From contig NZ_CP059066.1 in NCBI RefSeq assembly GCF_017301615.1, forward strand, positions 2,802,888 to 2,866,887: 64,000 nt of DNA. The letters are read 5' to 3'. Each line of letters starts with the position of its first letter. The stretch's first letter is position 1. The notes under the pieces were generated by a model, which made no database searches, was not told where the DNA came from, and worked only from the letters and a program-made list of their open reading frames with translations. Origin of the DNA: Koleobacter methoxysyntrophicus (GTDB taxonomy: Bacteria; Bacillota; Thermosediminibacteria; Koleobacterales; Koleobacteraceae). This document shows positions 8,426 to 19,117 of this stretch, piece by piece. The position numbers were made by a program, and so were the translations under genes.

Positions 8426-9802
8426 ATGGAAGGCTTCTCAGCAATCCACCGAATTTACATTATGGTAATATTTTCTGTAATATTGGCCATGGCTTTAAAA
8501 AGGGATGTAATGATTTTATGTCTCTTGGGTGCCTTTATTATCGGTACAGTTTATAACCGGTCAATTATCGGAGGGCTTCAAACAGTATTTAATACCTTCC
8601 TTATCGGCGGGATAAAGCTTTTTGAGGTTATCGTTGTTATAGCCCTCATGACAGCAATGTTAAAATCCTTACAGGCAATAGGTGTCCATATCCTTATAAT
8701 TAAGCCACTAAGGAAACTGCTGTCTAATCCTAAGACAGGTTTTTTTATCCTGGGCGTGGTTATGTATCTGACATCGCTCTTTTTTTGGCCCACACCTGCA
8801 ACGGTTATGGTCGGAACCCTATTGCTGCCGGCAGCCCTGCAGGCCGGCCTATCACCCATTGCCGCAGCCATATCCATAAACATCCTCGGACACGGAATGG
8901 CCCTATCAGGAGACCCGGTTTTACAAGGTGCTCCCCGCCTTTCAGCCTCAGCTGCCGGTGTACCCGTAGAATCGGTTCTATTAAAGGGGCTTCTCCTTTC
9001 CTTAATAACGGGAATAACGGCTATAATAATAGCCTACTTTATGAACAGAAAAGATATAGCCAAACATGAGGGAATAGGCGCTCAAAAAACTCACGAATTA
9101 TCAAACTATTTTGATATACCAATGAAAAAATCGGTATTATTTTTATTTGTGCTTGGTATCACCGCTATCTTTTTTATTATTTTATGTGTAATGATAACAG
9201 GGAGAATAAAGGGCAAAGACGCCACTTCCATTTTAGGTGGTAGTGCAGTAATTGTAATGGTCTGCTCTGTCATTTTTCATTTCAATGATAGGGCTCCAGA
9301 AAAAGCTGCAGAATTCATCAAAGAAGGGTTCCTATTTGCTATAAAAATATTCTCCCCTGTTATTCCCATAGCTGGCTTCTTTTTTATGGGCTCAGGGGAA
9401 TCTTCTTTAATCCTTGGTGAATGTGCCCCCAAGCTCCTCTTTGACATCGGAGAAATCCTTTCTAGGAAAATACCCCTTAACAAGGTGGCCCTTGCTTTTG
9501 GCAATCTAATAATAGGTATTATAACAGGCCTGGATGGTTCCGGCTTTTCTGGATTGCCTTTAACAGGCGGTATTGCATCAGCCCTGGGAGGCCCTGCTGG
9601 CGTTGATGTATCGGTCCTTGCAGCTATTGGCCAGCTGGGGGCCGTATGGTCAGGGGGAGGTACCCTGACTGCCTGGGGTTTTGGCCTAGTAGTCACCGCA
9701 GGAATTACAGGGGTACCCCCGGCAGAACTTGCAAGAAGGAATTTTATCCCTGTAGTTTCAGGTTTAACTGCGGCAACGATAACGGGAATTTTTTTAATGT
9801 AA
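8426..9802 (+). CDS. Multi-pass membrane permease, unassigned
   Basis: This 458-residue protein has about 11 to 12 hydrophobic segments. Two half-repeats carry similar small-residue loops (FFWPTPATVMVGTLLLPAAL in the first half; GLDGSGFSGLPLTGG and WSGGGTLTAWG in the second), a layout seen in the ion-transporter superfamily (GntP, CitM, DcuC, TRAP large subunit). The substrate cannot be told from the sequence. It starts with ATG behind GGAGG. A CHR-family gene follows on the same strand about 100 bases later and may be cotranscribed. Confidence 0.8.
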   Translation: MEGFSAIHRIYIMVIFSVILAMALKRDVMILCLLGAFIIGTVYNRSIIGGLQTVFNTFLIGGIKLFEVIVVIALMTAMLKSLQAIGVHILIIKPLRKLLSNPKTGFFILGVVMYLTSLFFWPTPATVMVGTLLLPAALQAGLSPIAAAISINILGHGMALSGDPVLQGAPRLSASAAGVPVESVLLKGLLLSLITGITAIIIAYFMNRKDIAKHEGIGAQKTHELSNYFDIPMKKSVLFLFVLGITAIFFIILCVMITGRIKGKDATSILGGSAVIVMVCSVIFHFNDRAPEKAAEFIKEGFLFAIKIFSPVIPIAGFFFMGSGESSLILGECAPKLLFDIGEILSRKIPLNKVALAFGNLIIGIITGLDGSGFSGLPLTGGIASALGGPAGVDVSVLAAIGQLGAVWSGGGTLTAWGFGLVVTAGITGVPPAELARRNFIPVVSGLTAATITGIFLM

Positions 9803-9900
9803 TACAATACCTATTTAAAGGACAAAGGAATTTGGATATAAACATCGAAATATAGATAAAAAGACTTTATACCTTTCCCGTTTTGAAAGGGGGATCAAAT

Positions 9901-10419
9901 TTGCAGCTGATCAGGCTTGCCCTTTCCTTTGCTAAAGCCGGCCTTTTTACCTTCGGCAGCGGATATGCGATGCTTGCCCTCTTGCAAAAGGAAATAGTTG
10001 AAGTAAATGGATGGTTGACACCCGAGCAGTTTGCCGATGTTGTCTCATTATCTGAAATTACTCCAGGACCGATAACTGTCAATATGGCAACTTTTGTCGG
10101 CTATAAAATTGCAGGTATCCCCGGTTCAATATCAGCAACACTTGGTTTGATTATAGGCCCTATAATTATTATATTGATTGCAGCGAAGTACTATTTACAG
10201 TTTCGAAACCATCCATTGATAGAATCGGCATTTAAAGGTTTACGACCAACAGTTGCCGCTTTAATAACAACAGCTGTAATAAAATTAGGTAAGACATCCT
10301 TTATAGACTATAGAACTATACTTATATTCATTATTGTTTTGGCTAGCGTATACATCCTTAAAATAAACCCGATAATCATGGCATTGCTGGGAATACTTGC
10401 GGGGATTATATTTTTTTAG
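9901..10419 (+). CDS. Short-chain CHR-family (chromate transporter-like) protein
   Basis: This membrane protein of about 173 residues has the single CHR domain. Near the N-terminus lies FTFGSGYAMLALLQ, followed by WLTPEQFADV and the TPGPITVNMATFVGYK signature. Short-chain CHR proteins normally work in pairs encoded by two adjacent genes, and only one is present here. The open frame begins at 9883, but TTG at 9901 has AAAGGGGG eight bases upstream and gives the family's usual N-terminus. Chromate transport is only the family name; the natural substrate is unknown. Confidence 0.85.
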   Translation: MQLIRLALSFAKAGLFTFGSGYAMLALLQKEIVEVNGWLTPEQFADVVSLSEITPGPITVNMATFVGYKIAGIPGSISATLGLIIGPIIIILIAAKYYLQFRNHPLIESAFKGLRPTVAALITTAVIKLGKTSFIDYRTILIFIIVLASVYILKINPIIMALLGILAGIIFF

Positions 10420-10528
10420 TTAACAGTAAAATTTTATATAGTAGGAAATTGAGCAGATTCATGGAATAAAAATAATGATAAAGCAGTTTAGAAGATGTGT
10501 AAATAATTCAATGAAGGAGGGAATCTTT

Positions 10529-10864
10529 TTGAAAAAAACCTTAATTTTTTCCGAAAATCAGATGGAATGGCAGAAACACCCTCAATTTCCGGGAGTATTT
10601 GTAAAACCCGTGCTTAAAGGTGATGAAGGATATGGATTTAGAACTTCATTTATTAAAGTTGTACCCGGCGGTGAAATACTTCCCCATACCCATGATGTAA
10701 CGGAGGTTTTTTATTTCTATAAGGGTAAAGCTCTTGTCCTTGCTAATGGGGAAAATATAGAAGTTTCTGCCGGAGACCTTATCATTGCCCCTGCCGGGGA
10801 GGAACACGGTACCAAAAATTTATCAGACGAGGATGTTTACCTGTTGGCAAATTTCGAGGCATAA
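10529..10864 (+). CDS. Small cupin-domain protein
   Basis: This single-domain cupin has about 111 residues. Motif 1 is GGEILPHTHDVTEVFYFYKG, with the H-x-H...E metal ligands, and motif 2 is GDLIIAPAGEEHGTKN, with the final His. Such proteins bind a metal and may be isomerases, dioxygenases or sensors, and the precise role is unknown. The frame is open from 10475, but TTG at 10529 has GGAGG eight bases upstream and is preferred. A strong terminator follows. Confidence 0.85.
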   Translation: MKKTLIFSENQMEWQKHPQFPGVFVKPVLKGDEGYGFRTSFIKVVPGGEILPHTHDVTEVFYFYKGKALVLANGENIEVSAGDLIIAPAGEEHGTKNLSDEDVYLLANFEA

Positions 10865-10871
10865 ATAGTAG

Positions 10872-10902
10872 ACAACCCCCGCCCAGAGCAGGGGTTGTTT
10901 TT
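10872..10902 (+). terminator. Terminator after the cupin gene
   Basis: ACAACCCC and GGGGTTGT form an 8-bp stem followed by TTTTT on the plus strand. It sits between the convergent cupin and uvrA genes. Confidence 0.9.
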
Positions 10903-13751
10903 CAACCACACATTACCTTGTTTTTTTTAGGAAACAAAATTTTCTTTAAAAACTGGCCTGTATAGGAAGACTTAACACCTGCAACCTCTTCAGGGGTTCC
11001 CACCGTTACAACCTGCCCCCCTCTATCTCCGCCTTCCGGCCCTAGGTCTATGATATAATCAGCAGTTTTTATAACATCCAGGTTATGTTCAATTACCAGC
11101 ACCGTATCCCCTGCATCGACTAGACGGTTTAATACTATCAGGAGCTTATGGATATCTGCAAAATGGAGTCCTGTAGTAGGTTCATCCAGAATATAGAGGG
11201 TTTTACCATTGCTTTTCCTTGAAAGTTCTGATGCCAGTTTGATCCTCTGAGCCTCTCCACCCGAAAGGGTTGTTGAAGACTGCCCCAGTTTCATATATCC
11301 CAGGCCTACATCCATGAGGGTCTGAAGTTTTCGCTGTATTTTAGGTATATTCTGAAAGAACTCTAAGGCTTCTTCCACCGTCATATCCAGGACATCGGCT
11401 ATATTTCTGCCTTTGTATTTTACTTCCAGGGTTTCCCTGTTATACCGTTTCCCTTTACATACCTCACAGGGAATATATACATCAGGCAGGAAATGCATCT
11501 CAATTTTTATAATTCCGTCTCCCTTGCAGGCTTCACATCGCCCCCCCTTTACATTGAAACTGAATCTGCCGGGTTTATATCCCCTCATTCTGGCTTCCGG
11601 GGTCATGGAAAAAACCTCCCTTATCCCATCAAAAACACCGGTATAAGTGGCGGGATTAGAACGGGGGGTTCGGCCTATAGGAGACTGATCGATACCTATG
11701 ACCTTTTCCAGGTATTGAACTCCAAGTATGGCATCGTGTTCACCGGGTTTCGATTTTGCTCCGTGGAGGGACTGTGCAAGGCCCTTATGAAGGATCTCAT
11801 TAACCAGTGTGCTCTTGCCTGACCCTGAAACCCCCGTCACACAGATAAAGACCCCTAAGGGGAACCTGACATCAATATTTTTCAGATTATGTTCCCTGGC
11901 CCCTTTTACCTCGATCCAGGTGCCGCTAGGCTGACGGCGTTTTGGGGGAATTTCTATCTTCTTTACACCCTTAAGGTATTGACCTGTTATAGATTCTTCA
12001 CATTTCATTATATCCTCTACCGTGCCCGTTGCTACAACCCGGCCTCCGTGGGCTCCTGCCCTAGGGCCGATATCAATGATATGGTCTGCTGAATAAATAG
12101 TATCCTCATCATGTTCCACAACTATCAGGGTATTCCCAAGGTCTCTCAATTCCTTCAGGGTTTTGAGCAGCTTTGCATTATCCCTCTGGTGAAGGCCTAT
12201 ACTGGGTTCATCAAGGATATATAATACCCCCATCAGCTGAGACCCTATTTGGGTAGCCAGGCGAATCCTTTGAGATTCGCCTCCTGAGAGGCTGCCTGCC
12301 GAACGGGCCAGGGTTAAATAATCAAGGCCCACATCTACCAGAAACTTAAGCCTGTTCTTTATCTCCTTTAATATCTGTTTCGCTATAATCTGCTGTTTTG
12401 GGGTGAGTTTGAGGTTTTCGAAAAATTCAAGGGCTTCCCGAATTGACATCTTCGTTACGTGGGAAATAGACCTTCCCCCGACGGTAACCGCAAGGCTTTC
12501 CTTTTTCAATCTGTCTCCGTTACATACCGGGCAGGGTTTGGTGCTCATATACCCCTCGATTTCTTCCCTTATATAACTGGAATTAGTTTCTTTATAACGC
12601 CTCTCCAGGTTTTTTATAACCCCTTCGAATCTGGTTTCATGGATATATACTCCCCCGTCACGGCTCTCGTATTTTAACTTAATCTTATCCTTTGACCCGT
12701 ACAGAATAATCTCTATAAATTCGGGTTTTAGTTCATTTACAGGAACGTCTAGTCTGAAACCGTAGTGCCCGGCTACCTGCTGGAGGACCTGCATATAATA
12801 CCCATTGCCGTTCCCCCAGGGTGCAATAGCTCCATCCAGGATTGCCTTCCTCTTATCGGGGATAACCAGGTCAGGGTCTATTTCCATATTGATTCCCAGG
12901 CCGCTGCACTTAGGACATGCCCCATAGGGGCTGTTAAAGGAAAACATACGGGGAGTGAGTTCCTCCAGGCTGATTCCGCATTCTATACAGGCAAAATTCT
13001 GGCTGAAGACCATTTCCTCTCCGCCTAAAATGTGGATTATCACTATGCCGTCGGCATGGGTCAAAGCCGTTTCTATTGAATCCGCCAACCTCTGTTCAAT
13101 TCCCGGCTTTACAATAAGGCGGTCTACGATTATTTCAATCGTATGTTTTTTGTTTTTCTCCAGGGAAATACTTTCCTCCAGCTCTCTTAGTTCACCATCT
13201 ACCCTTACCCTTACAAACCCCATTTTCTTTATATCTTCCAGGAGTTTAACATATTCCCCCTTTCTGCCCCTTACTACGGGTGCCATGATTTGTATTCTGG
13301 TTCCTTCTTTCAGTGACATAACCTGGTCTACTATCTGGTCAACGGTTTGCTGGGTAATCTCCCTTCCGCATTCAGGGCAATGGGGTATCCCTGTCCTCGC
13401 AAAGAGAAGCCGCAGGTAATCATATATTTCCGTTACCGTTCCCACTGTTGAACGTGGATTCTTGCTTGTAGTTTTCTGATCGATAGATATAGCCGGGGAA
13501 AGGCCTTCAATGGATTCTACATCAGGTTTGTCCATCTGTCCCAGAAACTGCCTGGCATATGCCGACAGGGACTCTACGTATCTTCTCTGACCTTCCGCAT
13601 ATATAGTATCAAAGGCAAGGGATGATTTCCCCGAACCGCTTAACCCGGTTAAAACCACCAGCTTATCCCTAGGTATGACCACATCAATATTTTTAAGATT
13701 GTGTTCCTTTGCTCCTTTTACGATTATCTTATCCTGACCCAACAACAACAC
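10902..13751 (-). CDS. uvrA: UvrABC excinuclease ATPase subunit A
   Basis: This 949-residue UvrA is the damage sensor that loads UvrB. It has two ABC ATPase modules with Walker A motifs [12 protein letters not shown] (about 36-47) and [11 protein letters not shown] (about 640-650), two signature motifs ([12 protein letters not shown] and [12 protein letters not shown]), and zinc-binding CxxC pairs (CPECG, CIECG, CPVCNG and CEACKGDG ... CEVCKGK). The length is standard. It follows uvrB by 31 bases in the same operon. Several in-frame GTG/TTG codons at the N-terminus leave the exact start uncertain by a few residues. Confidence 0.97.
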   Translation of the reverse strand: MLLLGQDKIIVKGAKEHNLKNIDVVIPRDKLVVLTGLSGSGKSSLAFDTIYAEGQRRYVESLSAYARQFLGQMDKPDVESIEGLSPAISIDQKTTSKNPRSTVGTVTEIYDYLRLLFARTGIPHCPECGREITQQTVDQIVDQVMSLKEGTRIQIMAPVVRGRKGEYVKLLEDIKKMGFVRVRVDGELRELEESISLEKNKKHTIEIIVDRLIVKPGIEQRLADSIETALTHADGIVIIHILGGEEMVFSQNFACIECGISLEELTPRMFSFNSPYGACPKCSGLGINMEIDPDLVIPDKRKAILDGAIAPWGNGNGYYMQVLQQVAGHYGFRLDVPVNELKPEFIEIILYGSKDKIKLKYESRDGGVYIHETRFEGVIKNLERRYKETNSSYIREEIEGYMSTKPCPVCNGDRLKKESLAVTVGGRSISHVTKMSIREALEFFENLKLTPKQQIIAKQILKEIKNRLKFLVDVGLDYLTLARSAGSLSGGESQRIRLATQIGSQLMGVLYILDEPSIGLHQRDNAKLLKTLKELRDLGNTLIVVEHDEDTIYSADHIIDIGPRAGAHGGRVVATGTVEDIMKCEESITGQYLKGVKKIEIPPKRRQPSGTWIEVKGAREHNLKNIDVRFPLGVFICVTGVSGSGKSTLVNEILHKGLAQSLHGAKSKPGEHDAILGVQYLEKVIGIDQSPIGRTPRSNPATYTGVFDGIREVFSMTPEARMRGYKPGRFSFNVKGGRCEACKGDGIIKIEMHFLPDVYIPCEVCKGKRYNRETLEVKYKGRNIADVLDMTVEEALEFFQNIPKIQRKLQTLMDVGLGYMKLGQSSTTLSGGEAQRIKLASELSRKSNGKTLYILDEPTTGLHFADIHKLLIVLNRLVDAGDTVLVIEHNLDVIKTADYIIDLGPEGGDRGGQVVTVGTPEEVAGVKSSYTGQFLKKILFPKKNKVMCG

Positions 13752-13782
13752 CCCCAGAATCTACAGCCACATACCTGCCTAT

Positions 13783-15816
13783 TTAACCTGTAGCTCTACC
13801 GCTTTTACTGCTGGTTCCCTTCAGTTCAATGATCAAATCCCGCAATACAGCAGCCCTTTCAAATTCAAGGTTCTTAGCCGCTATCTTCATCTCCTCTTCC
13901 AATTCCCGAATCAACTTCATTAATTCCTCTCTATCCAATTTTCTTACATCCTTAATGTCCTTAACCTTATACGTTCCACCGGCCTCGGCAACATTCATTA
14001 AAGGCTTTGAAGTAACGGCTTTTGTAGCTTCAATAACCTCATATATATCTTTTTTAATAGTTTGAGGAATTATACCGTGTTTCTTATTATAGTCCATCTG
14101 TATTTTTCTCCGCCTGTTTGTTTCATTTATCGCCCTTTTCATGGATTCCGTAACGGTATCGGCATACATTATTACCTTTCCGTCTGCATTACGGGCAGCC
14201 CTTCCGATGGTCTGGATGAGGGATGTCTCTGACCTGAGGAATCCCTCCTTATCAGCATCCAGAATAGCTACTAATGAAACCTCGGGCAGGTCCAGACCTT
14301 CCCTAAGGAGATTTATTCCAACCAGGACATCATATTCTCCCAAACGCAGGTCCCTCAAAATCTTCATCCGTTCCAGGGTATGAATCTCGGAATGGAGATA
14401 GGTTACCTTAACACCCATCTCTTTAAGGTAGTCAGTAAGGTCTTCTGCCATCTTCTTCGTAAGGGTTGTTACCAGAACCCTCTGTTTTTTGGCTACTCTT
14501 TCGTTTATTTCCTCAAGGAGGTCATCTATCTGACCCTTTACAGGCCTAACCACCACTTCGGGGTCCACAAGACCCGTCGGCCGGATTATCTGTTCTACCA
14601 CCTGCTGGCTTTTTTCCAGCTCATAGGGCCCCGGGGTAGCTGAAACAAATATTATCTGATTTATCCGCTCTTCAAATTCTTCAAAGGTAAGGGGTCTATT
14701 GTCAAGGGCTGACGGCAGGCGAAAACCATATTCAACAAGGGTTTCCTTCCTGGACCTGTCCCCTGCGTACATGCCCCTGAGCTGGGGTATTGTTACATGG
14801 GATTCATCGATAATAATCAAGAAATCCCTCGGGAAATAATCTATCAGTGTATACGGCGGGTCTCCGGGATTGCGCCCACTTAAATGCCGCGAGTAATTTT
14901 CTATACCGGTGCAGTACCCCATTTCTCTCATCATTTCGATATCGTAATTGGTCCTCTGTTCCAGTCTCTGGGCTTCCAGGAGTTTGCCTTCCTTTCTGAG
15001 TTCCTCCAGTCTCTCCTTTAGTTCCTTCTGAATAGATTCGATAGCCATTTCCAGCTTATCCCTGGGTGTAGCATAATGGCTTGCAGGAAAAATGGATACG
15101 TGTTTCCTCTCCCCGATAATTTCCCCCGTCAGGGTATCTATTTCCGTTATTCTATCTATCTCATCTCCAAAAAGCTCGACCCTTATGGCCCTTTCGGTAT
15201 ATGAAACCGGATAAATTTCTATAACATCGCCCCGAACCCTGAATCTGCCCCTGGAAAAATCGATATCATTCCTGCTGTACTGGATATCGATCAGTTTCCG
15301 TATTATTTCATTTCTGTCCTTAACCATTCCCGGCCTCAGGGATATTACCTGATTTTCATAGTCAATAGGAGAACCTAAACCATATATGCAGGAAACACTG
15401 GCGACTATGACAACATCCCTTCTTTCAAAGAGGGCGCAAGTAGCCGAGTGACGGAGTTTATCTATCTCATCATTTATGGAGGCATCTTTTTCAATATAGG
15501 TATCGGTCTGGGGTATATAGGCTTCCGGCTGATAATAATCATAATAGCTTACAAAGTACTCTACCGCATTCTCTGGCAGAAATTCTTTTAGCTCAGTACA
15601 TAACTGACCCGCCAGGGTCTTGTTATGGGCGATCACCAGGGTAGGTCTATTTGTCTGCTGAATTACATTGGCAATAGTGAAGGTTTTACCCGTGCCCGTA
15701 GCTCCCAGCAGGGTCTGAAACTTCATCCCCGATTTCAAGCCGCGGCTGAGCTGTTCTATAGCCTTCGGCTGATCCCCCTTAGGAACATATCTTGAAATGA
15801 CCCTAAATTTATCCAT
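13783..15816 (-). CDS. uvrB: UvrABC excinuclease subunit B
   Basis: This 677-residue UvrB is a DEAD-like helicase that verifies lesions with its beta-hairpin. Walker A is [14 protein letters not shown] (about 38-51), the hairpin region holds [12 protein letters not shown] (about 92-103), and later come the [24 protein letters not shown] and QTIGRAARN helicase motifs. The C-terminal UVR domain ([14 protein letters not shown]) binds UvrC. It is the first gene of uvrB-uvrA, the same order as in B. subtilis. Confidence 0.97.
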   Translation of the reverse strand: MDKFRVISRYVPKGDQPKAIEQLSRGLKSGMKFQTLLGATGTGKTFTIANVIQQTNRPTLVIAHNKTLAGQLCTELKEFLPENAVEYFVSYYDYYQPEAYIPQTDTYIEKDASINDEIDKLRHSATCALFERRDVVIVASVSCIYGLGSPIDYENQVISLRPGMVKDRNEIIRKLIDIQYSRNDIDFSRGRFRVRGDVIEIYPVSYTERAIRVELFGDEIDRITEIDTLTGEIIGERKHVSIFPASHYATPRDKLEMAIESIQKELKERLEELRKEGKLLEAQRLEQRTNYDIEMMREMGYCTGIENYSRHLSGRNPGDPPYTLIDYFPRDFLIIIDESHVTIPQLRGMYAGDRSRKETLVEYGFRLPSALDNRPLTFEEFEERINQIIFVSATPGPYELEKSQQVVEQIIRPTGLVDPEVVVRPVKGQIDDLLEEINERVAKKQRVLVTTLTKKMAEDLTDYLKEMGVKVTYLHSEIHTLERMKILRDLRLGEYDVLVGINLLREGLDLPEVSLVAILDADKEGFLRSETSLIQTIGRAARNADGKVIMYADTVTESMKRAINETNRRRKIQMDYNKKHGIIPQTIKKDIYEVIEATKAVTSKPLMNVAEAGGTYKVKDIKDVRKLDREELMKLIRELEEEMKIAAKNLEFERAAVLRDLIIELKGTSSKSGRATG

Positions 15817-15867
15817 CTTTATTCACCCCGGATTATTCTTTATGGAATACCGCCACATCTCTAAAAT

Positions 15868-15896
15868 ATTATATCACACTACATTGTGTTTTGCAC
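15868..15896 (-). promoter_or_regulatory. Probable uvrBA promoter
   Basis: A perfect TATAAT lies 17 bases from GTGCAA on the minus strand. The spacer contains an ACAC-N6-GTGT dyad. I looked for a GAAC-N4-GTTC LexA box here and found none. Confidence 0.5.
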
Positions 15897-15902
15897 AGGA
15901 AA

Positions 15903-15947
15903 ACAAAAAATAAAGCGAATGCATGTTCTCATTTTCATGATTCGCTT
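15903..15947 (-). terminator. Probable intrinsic terminator
   Basis: AGCGAAT and ATTCGCT form a 7-bp stem with a large loop. On the minus strand it is followed by a T-rich run (TTTATTTTTTG). It would end transcripts coming from the small gene at 16094-16291. Confidence 0.55.
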
Positions 15948-15989
15948 AATAGCAAGTGTCCCGGGTATTTGCTATTTAATACTATACTA

Positions 15990-16015
15990 CCGTTTCCTGA
16001 GTTAAGTAAATAGTC
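15990..16015. repeat. MITE-like repeat, terminal fragment
   Basis: On the minus strand GACTATTTACTTAACTCAGG matches the terminal repeat of the 40.7-kb copy (GACTATATACTTTGCTCAGG) at most positions. The following AAACGG resembles ATACGG. No second end is recognisable. Confidence 0.45.
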
Positions 16016-16093
16016 AGTAAAAATTTTATGACATTGATTTGCAGTATTTTCTTTCCGTTTGTTATTATTTTAACAATAATAGTCACAAAAACT

Positions 16094-16291
16094 TCACTTT
16101 AGATATATAAATCTATTTTTTTTAAGTGTAAATCTCCCTGGTTTTTTTACCCCATAAGTGTCTCTGTTGCTCGTTTCAGCATCAATATTTATTATTTTTC
16201 TCAGGATTTCTTTTTTGTAATCCCCTTCAGCTGTTAAAAATGATTTAAGCAGAGCTTCCCGCTGCCGTTCCAGGTATTCCTTTCTCTCCAT
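16094..16291 (-). CDS. Small charged protein, unknown function
   Basis: This 65-residue, Lys/Arg/Glu-rich protein has a predicted amphipathic helix over residues 1-40 (EYLERQREALLKSFL ... KKEILRKIINID) and a basic tail. I do not recognise the family. It is likely real because the ATG has an excellent AAAGGGGGA ribosome site at proper distance. A terminator-like hairpin follows 150 bases later. Confidence 0.55.
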   Translation of the reverse strand: MERKEYLERQREALLKSFLTAEGDYKKEILRKIINIDAETSNRDTYGVKKPGRFTLKKNRFIYLK

Positions 16292-16499
16292 AAAATCCCC
16301 CTTTCTTTTTTGTTAAAGTGAAAACATTCACATAAATGGTTAAAAATTATATTCCTGATTCCTTACTCCAGTATTATATTACATCAAAACCAACAGGTCA
16401 AGGAATAAAGAAACGGGTTTTTTTTCTTATATCACTAATAATCTGAAGAAGAGCTTATTACCCACCCTAGAACGATGTAAGAATAAGAAAGGGGTTTTT

Positions 16500-17270
16500 C
16501 TATATTCCTAATAATCTTTTAAATTCTTTAACTTTCGTCCTGCTGACGGGTATCTCCTCATCTCCATAGCTGTTCATAATTACTATATACGTATAATTAA
16601 ACCACGGAATAGCTTCCTTAACATGGTTCATGTTTATTAAAAAGCTTTTATGACATCTGAAAAAACCGTAATAAGCTAGTTTATCTTCAAGTTCCTGAAG
16701 GGTATGATTTGTCGTATACTCCCCTTTTGTTGTGCGTATTACAACATTTTTCCCGTCTGCGAAGGCATACACAATCTCTTCAGGGTTTAATGGGCATATT
16801 CTATCTTTCTTCCAGCCGGGAACCTTCTCAAAAACCTTTTCCCTTTGGAGGATTTTAACTAGATTTATCAGTCTATCAGGCTCTTTCCCTTCATTTTGAG
16901 GTTTCCCGAGGATATCTACCAATCTGTCAACGGTTTTGGCTAACCGTTCCTCTGAAAAGGGCTTTAAAATGTAGTCAACGGCATTGATTTCAAAGGCTTT
17001 TATGGCATATTCATCATATGCAGTAGCAAATACTATAATGGGTTTTATTCCCATGTCGAACATTTCAATTACCACATCGAAGCCGTTCATATCAGGCATT
17101 TCGATGTCGAGAAAAACCACATCGGGTTTTAAGTCTTTAAGCCTTTCCAGGGCTTCTTCCCCGCTGGCCGCCTCTCCTACTATCTGGATTTCCTGCCTTT
17201 TTTCAAGGAGGTACCTCAATTCCTGACGGGAAGGTTTTTCATCATCAACCAATAATACCCGTATTTGCAA
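16500..17270 (-). CDS. lytR: LytTR-family response regulator
   Basis: The N-terminal receiver domain (about 1-120) has the DDE acidic pocket, phospho-acceptor Asp in VVFLDIEMPDMNGF and the Lys of ILKPFSEERL. The C-terminal LytTR DNA-binding domain occupies about 145-255 (CHKSFLINMNHVKEAIPW). An upstream ATG at 17288 is in frame, but GAGGGG sits eight bases before a TTG at 17270, so that start is preferred. It overlaps the end of lytS, as coupled two-component pairs often do. LytSR systems sense pyruvate or membrane state and usually control lrgAB/pftAB, but no such target is adjacent here. Confidence 0.9.
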   Translation of the reverse strand: MQIRVLLVDDEKPSRQELRYLLEKRQEIQIVGEAASGEEALERLKDLKPDVVFLDIEMPDMNGFDVVIEMFDMGIKPIIVFATAYDEYAIKAFEINAVDYILKPFSEERLAKTVDRLVDILGKPQNEGKEPDRLINLVKILQREKVFEKVPGWKKDRICPLNPEEIVYAFADGKNVVIRTTKGEYTTNHTLQELEDKLAYYGFFRCHKSFLINMNHVKEAIPWFNYTYIVIMNSYGDEEIPVSRTKVKEFKRLLGI

Positions 17271-18978
17271 GCTCATCACCCCTCTCATCAGGAAGATTAT
17301 ACGGTATAGTTATAGTTACACGGGTCCCCTCTCCCGGCACACTGAATATCTTCAGACCGTTTTCCTCACCGTACATACTCCTTAGGCGAGCATTTACATT
17401 ACACAGACCCACGTGATCTGCTCTAAATCTGTTTTCCAAAAACTCGTTTATCCGTTCATTTTCAATTCCTACACCATCATCTATAACCCTTATACACACC
17501 TTTTCCCCGGTCTTTTTAGCTTCTATAATAATCTTCCCTCCGCCCTTTTTGGGAAGTATTCCGTGTTTCACGGCATTCTCCACTATAGGTTGAAGGATAA
17601 GGGGTGGAACCTTTAGATTTAGATTTTCTTCAATACGGTATTCAATATTGAGCCTGTCTTCAAATCTAGCTTTTTCTATAGCCATATAGGATTTAACGTG
17701 TTCCAGCTCTTTTTCAAATTCAACCATGTCCTTGTTTGCCTGAAGGTTCTTTCTGAAATACTCACCCAGATGTATTAAGAGGTCCCTGGCAAGAGCCGGT
17801 TTAGTCCTCACTACCGAAACGATAGTATTAATGGCATTAAACAAAAAATGGGGGTTAATCTGGGCCTGCAGTGCCTTTAATTCCGCTTTAGCCAGCATAC
17901 TGGCCTGGTATTCCATTTTACCCAGTTCTAGCTGGGTAGAAAAGAGCTGTGCAAGCCCTAAAGCCAGCTGGACATCAATATTTGAAATCCCGTTCTCCTT
18001 ACTTTTATATAACTTAAGGGTGCCGATAACCTTATTATTTTCTCTTAGGGGCACTATTACAGCAGATTTTATAGGGCAATCACTGTAACTGCATTCAATA
18101 TCTTCTTTCTTTAGAGCAATTTGATATTCGCCTGTCTCCAATACCCTTTTTGTTATCTCCGTTTGAACCTTAAACCCCGGTTTGTGATGATCCTGACCTA
18201 TACCTATATGGGTGAGGATGGTGTCGCGGTCCGTAATAGCTACACCGTCCACATCCGTCGAATCAAAGATTATTTTCCCCGTCTTGTAAGCTGAAAACTC
18301 GTTAAAGCCCTTCCGCAGATAGGGTAATGTCTTGTTGGCAATTTTTAAAGCCAATTGAGCCTGAGCTGCCCCTGCCCTTTCCCATTCTAAATATATTCCT
18401 TCAATAATTACCATAAAAATTGCTACCCCAAAAGAATTCGCAAAGGTCATGGGAAACCATATGATTTTAACTAAATCCAGGGCTTCTAAAAAAGGTTTGG
18501 CAATAATAAGTATTATAACCATTTGAGTTAGTTCGCTGATTACCCCTACAAAAAAAGCGAGTTTCCATTTATTGTTAGTTTTTTTTAGTTTTTGATGGAA
18601 TAGGCCGCCAATTATCCCTTCAACAAATGTAGACAGGCCGCAAGCCACAGCGGTAAACCCTCCAATATCGATTACCCACCTGTGAAAACCCGCTATAAAA
18701 CCCGCTGCCATTCCAATAAAAGGGCCTCCCAAAAGACCTGCTGTAATAGCACCGACGGCTCTCGCATTAGCTATGGCCCCTCTTATAGGAAATCCCGTGT
18801 AAGTGCCTATTATACCAAACGCACCGAAGAGCAGGGAAAGAAGTATCTTCTCCGTTAGGTTGACCCTTTTTTTAACTATCAGGTTTTTAAAAAGGACGGT
18901 CCTGGACAGCAAAAAGGCTATTAGGATTATAATGCCAACACTGTTCATCAGGGTCTTGATTATCTGCAGTACCATCAT
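17245..18978 (-). CDS. lytS: LytS-type sensor histidine kinase
   Basis: This 577-residue kinase has an N-terminal 5TMR-LYT membrane sensor (about 5-200), a GAF-like domain (about 215-355), the His-kinase dimerisation box QAQINPHFLFNAINTI with the phospho-His (about 375-390), and an HATPase domain with PIVENAVKHG and DDGVGI motifs. The length and order are typical of LytS. It lies directly upstream of and overlaps the regulator gene. Confidence 0.93.
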   Translation of the reverse strand: MMVLQIIKTLMNSVGIIILIAFLLSRTVLFKNLIVKKRVNLTEKILLSLLFGAFGIIGTYTGFPIRGAIANARAVGAITAGLLGGPFIGMAAGFIAGFHRWVIDIGGFTAVACGLSTFVEGIIGGLFHQKLKKTNNKWKLAFFVGVISELTQMVIILIIAKPFLEALDLVKIIWFPMTFANSFGVAIFMVIIEGIYLEWERAGAAQAQLALKIANKTLPYLRKGFNEFSAYKTGKIIFDSTDVDGVAITDRDTILTHIGIGQDHHKPGFKVQTEITKRVLETGEYQIALKKEDIECSYSDCPIKSAVIVPLRENNKVIGTLKLYKSKENGISNIDVQLALGLAQLFSTQLELGKMEYQASMLAKAELKALQAQINPHFLFNAINTIVSVVRTKPALARDLLIHLGEYFRKNLQANKDMVEFEKELEHVKSYMAIEKARFEDRLNIEYRIEENLNLKVPPLILQPIVENAVKHGILPKKGGGKIIIEAKKTGEKVCIRVIDDGVGIENERINEFLENRFRADHVGLCNVNARLRSMYGEENGLKIFSVPGEGTRVTITIPYNLPDERGDELANTGIIG

Positions 18979-19011
18979 AGGCCCCCCTATATAACTGTTA
19001 TTTAAAAATAT

Positions 19012-19076
19012 GACTATCCCCTTGGCTCAGGGAGAATTAAAAAATTATCGGCATCCTGAGATAATACCTTTTAGTC
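19012..19076. repeat. MITE-like repeat, internally deleted copy
   Basis: The left end GACTATCCCCTTGGCTCAGG and a right end reading GACTAAAAGGTATTATCTCAGG on the minus strand are both present. They are separated by only about 20 bases. They match the two ends of the 40.7-kb copy, so this seems to be a deletion derivative. Confidence 0.65.
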
Positions 19077-19117
19077 GCCTTATATATACAAAACTGAAGC
19101 CCTATACCGCCTCAGAG

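Noticed and set aside
9277-9807. 176-codon minus-strand ORF opposite the permease gene
   Set aside because: Proline/arginine-rich shadow of a membrane protein gene; no family features.
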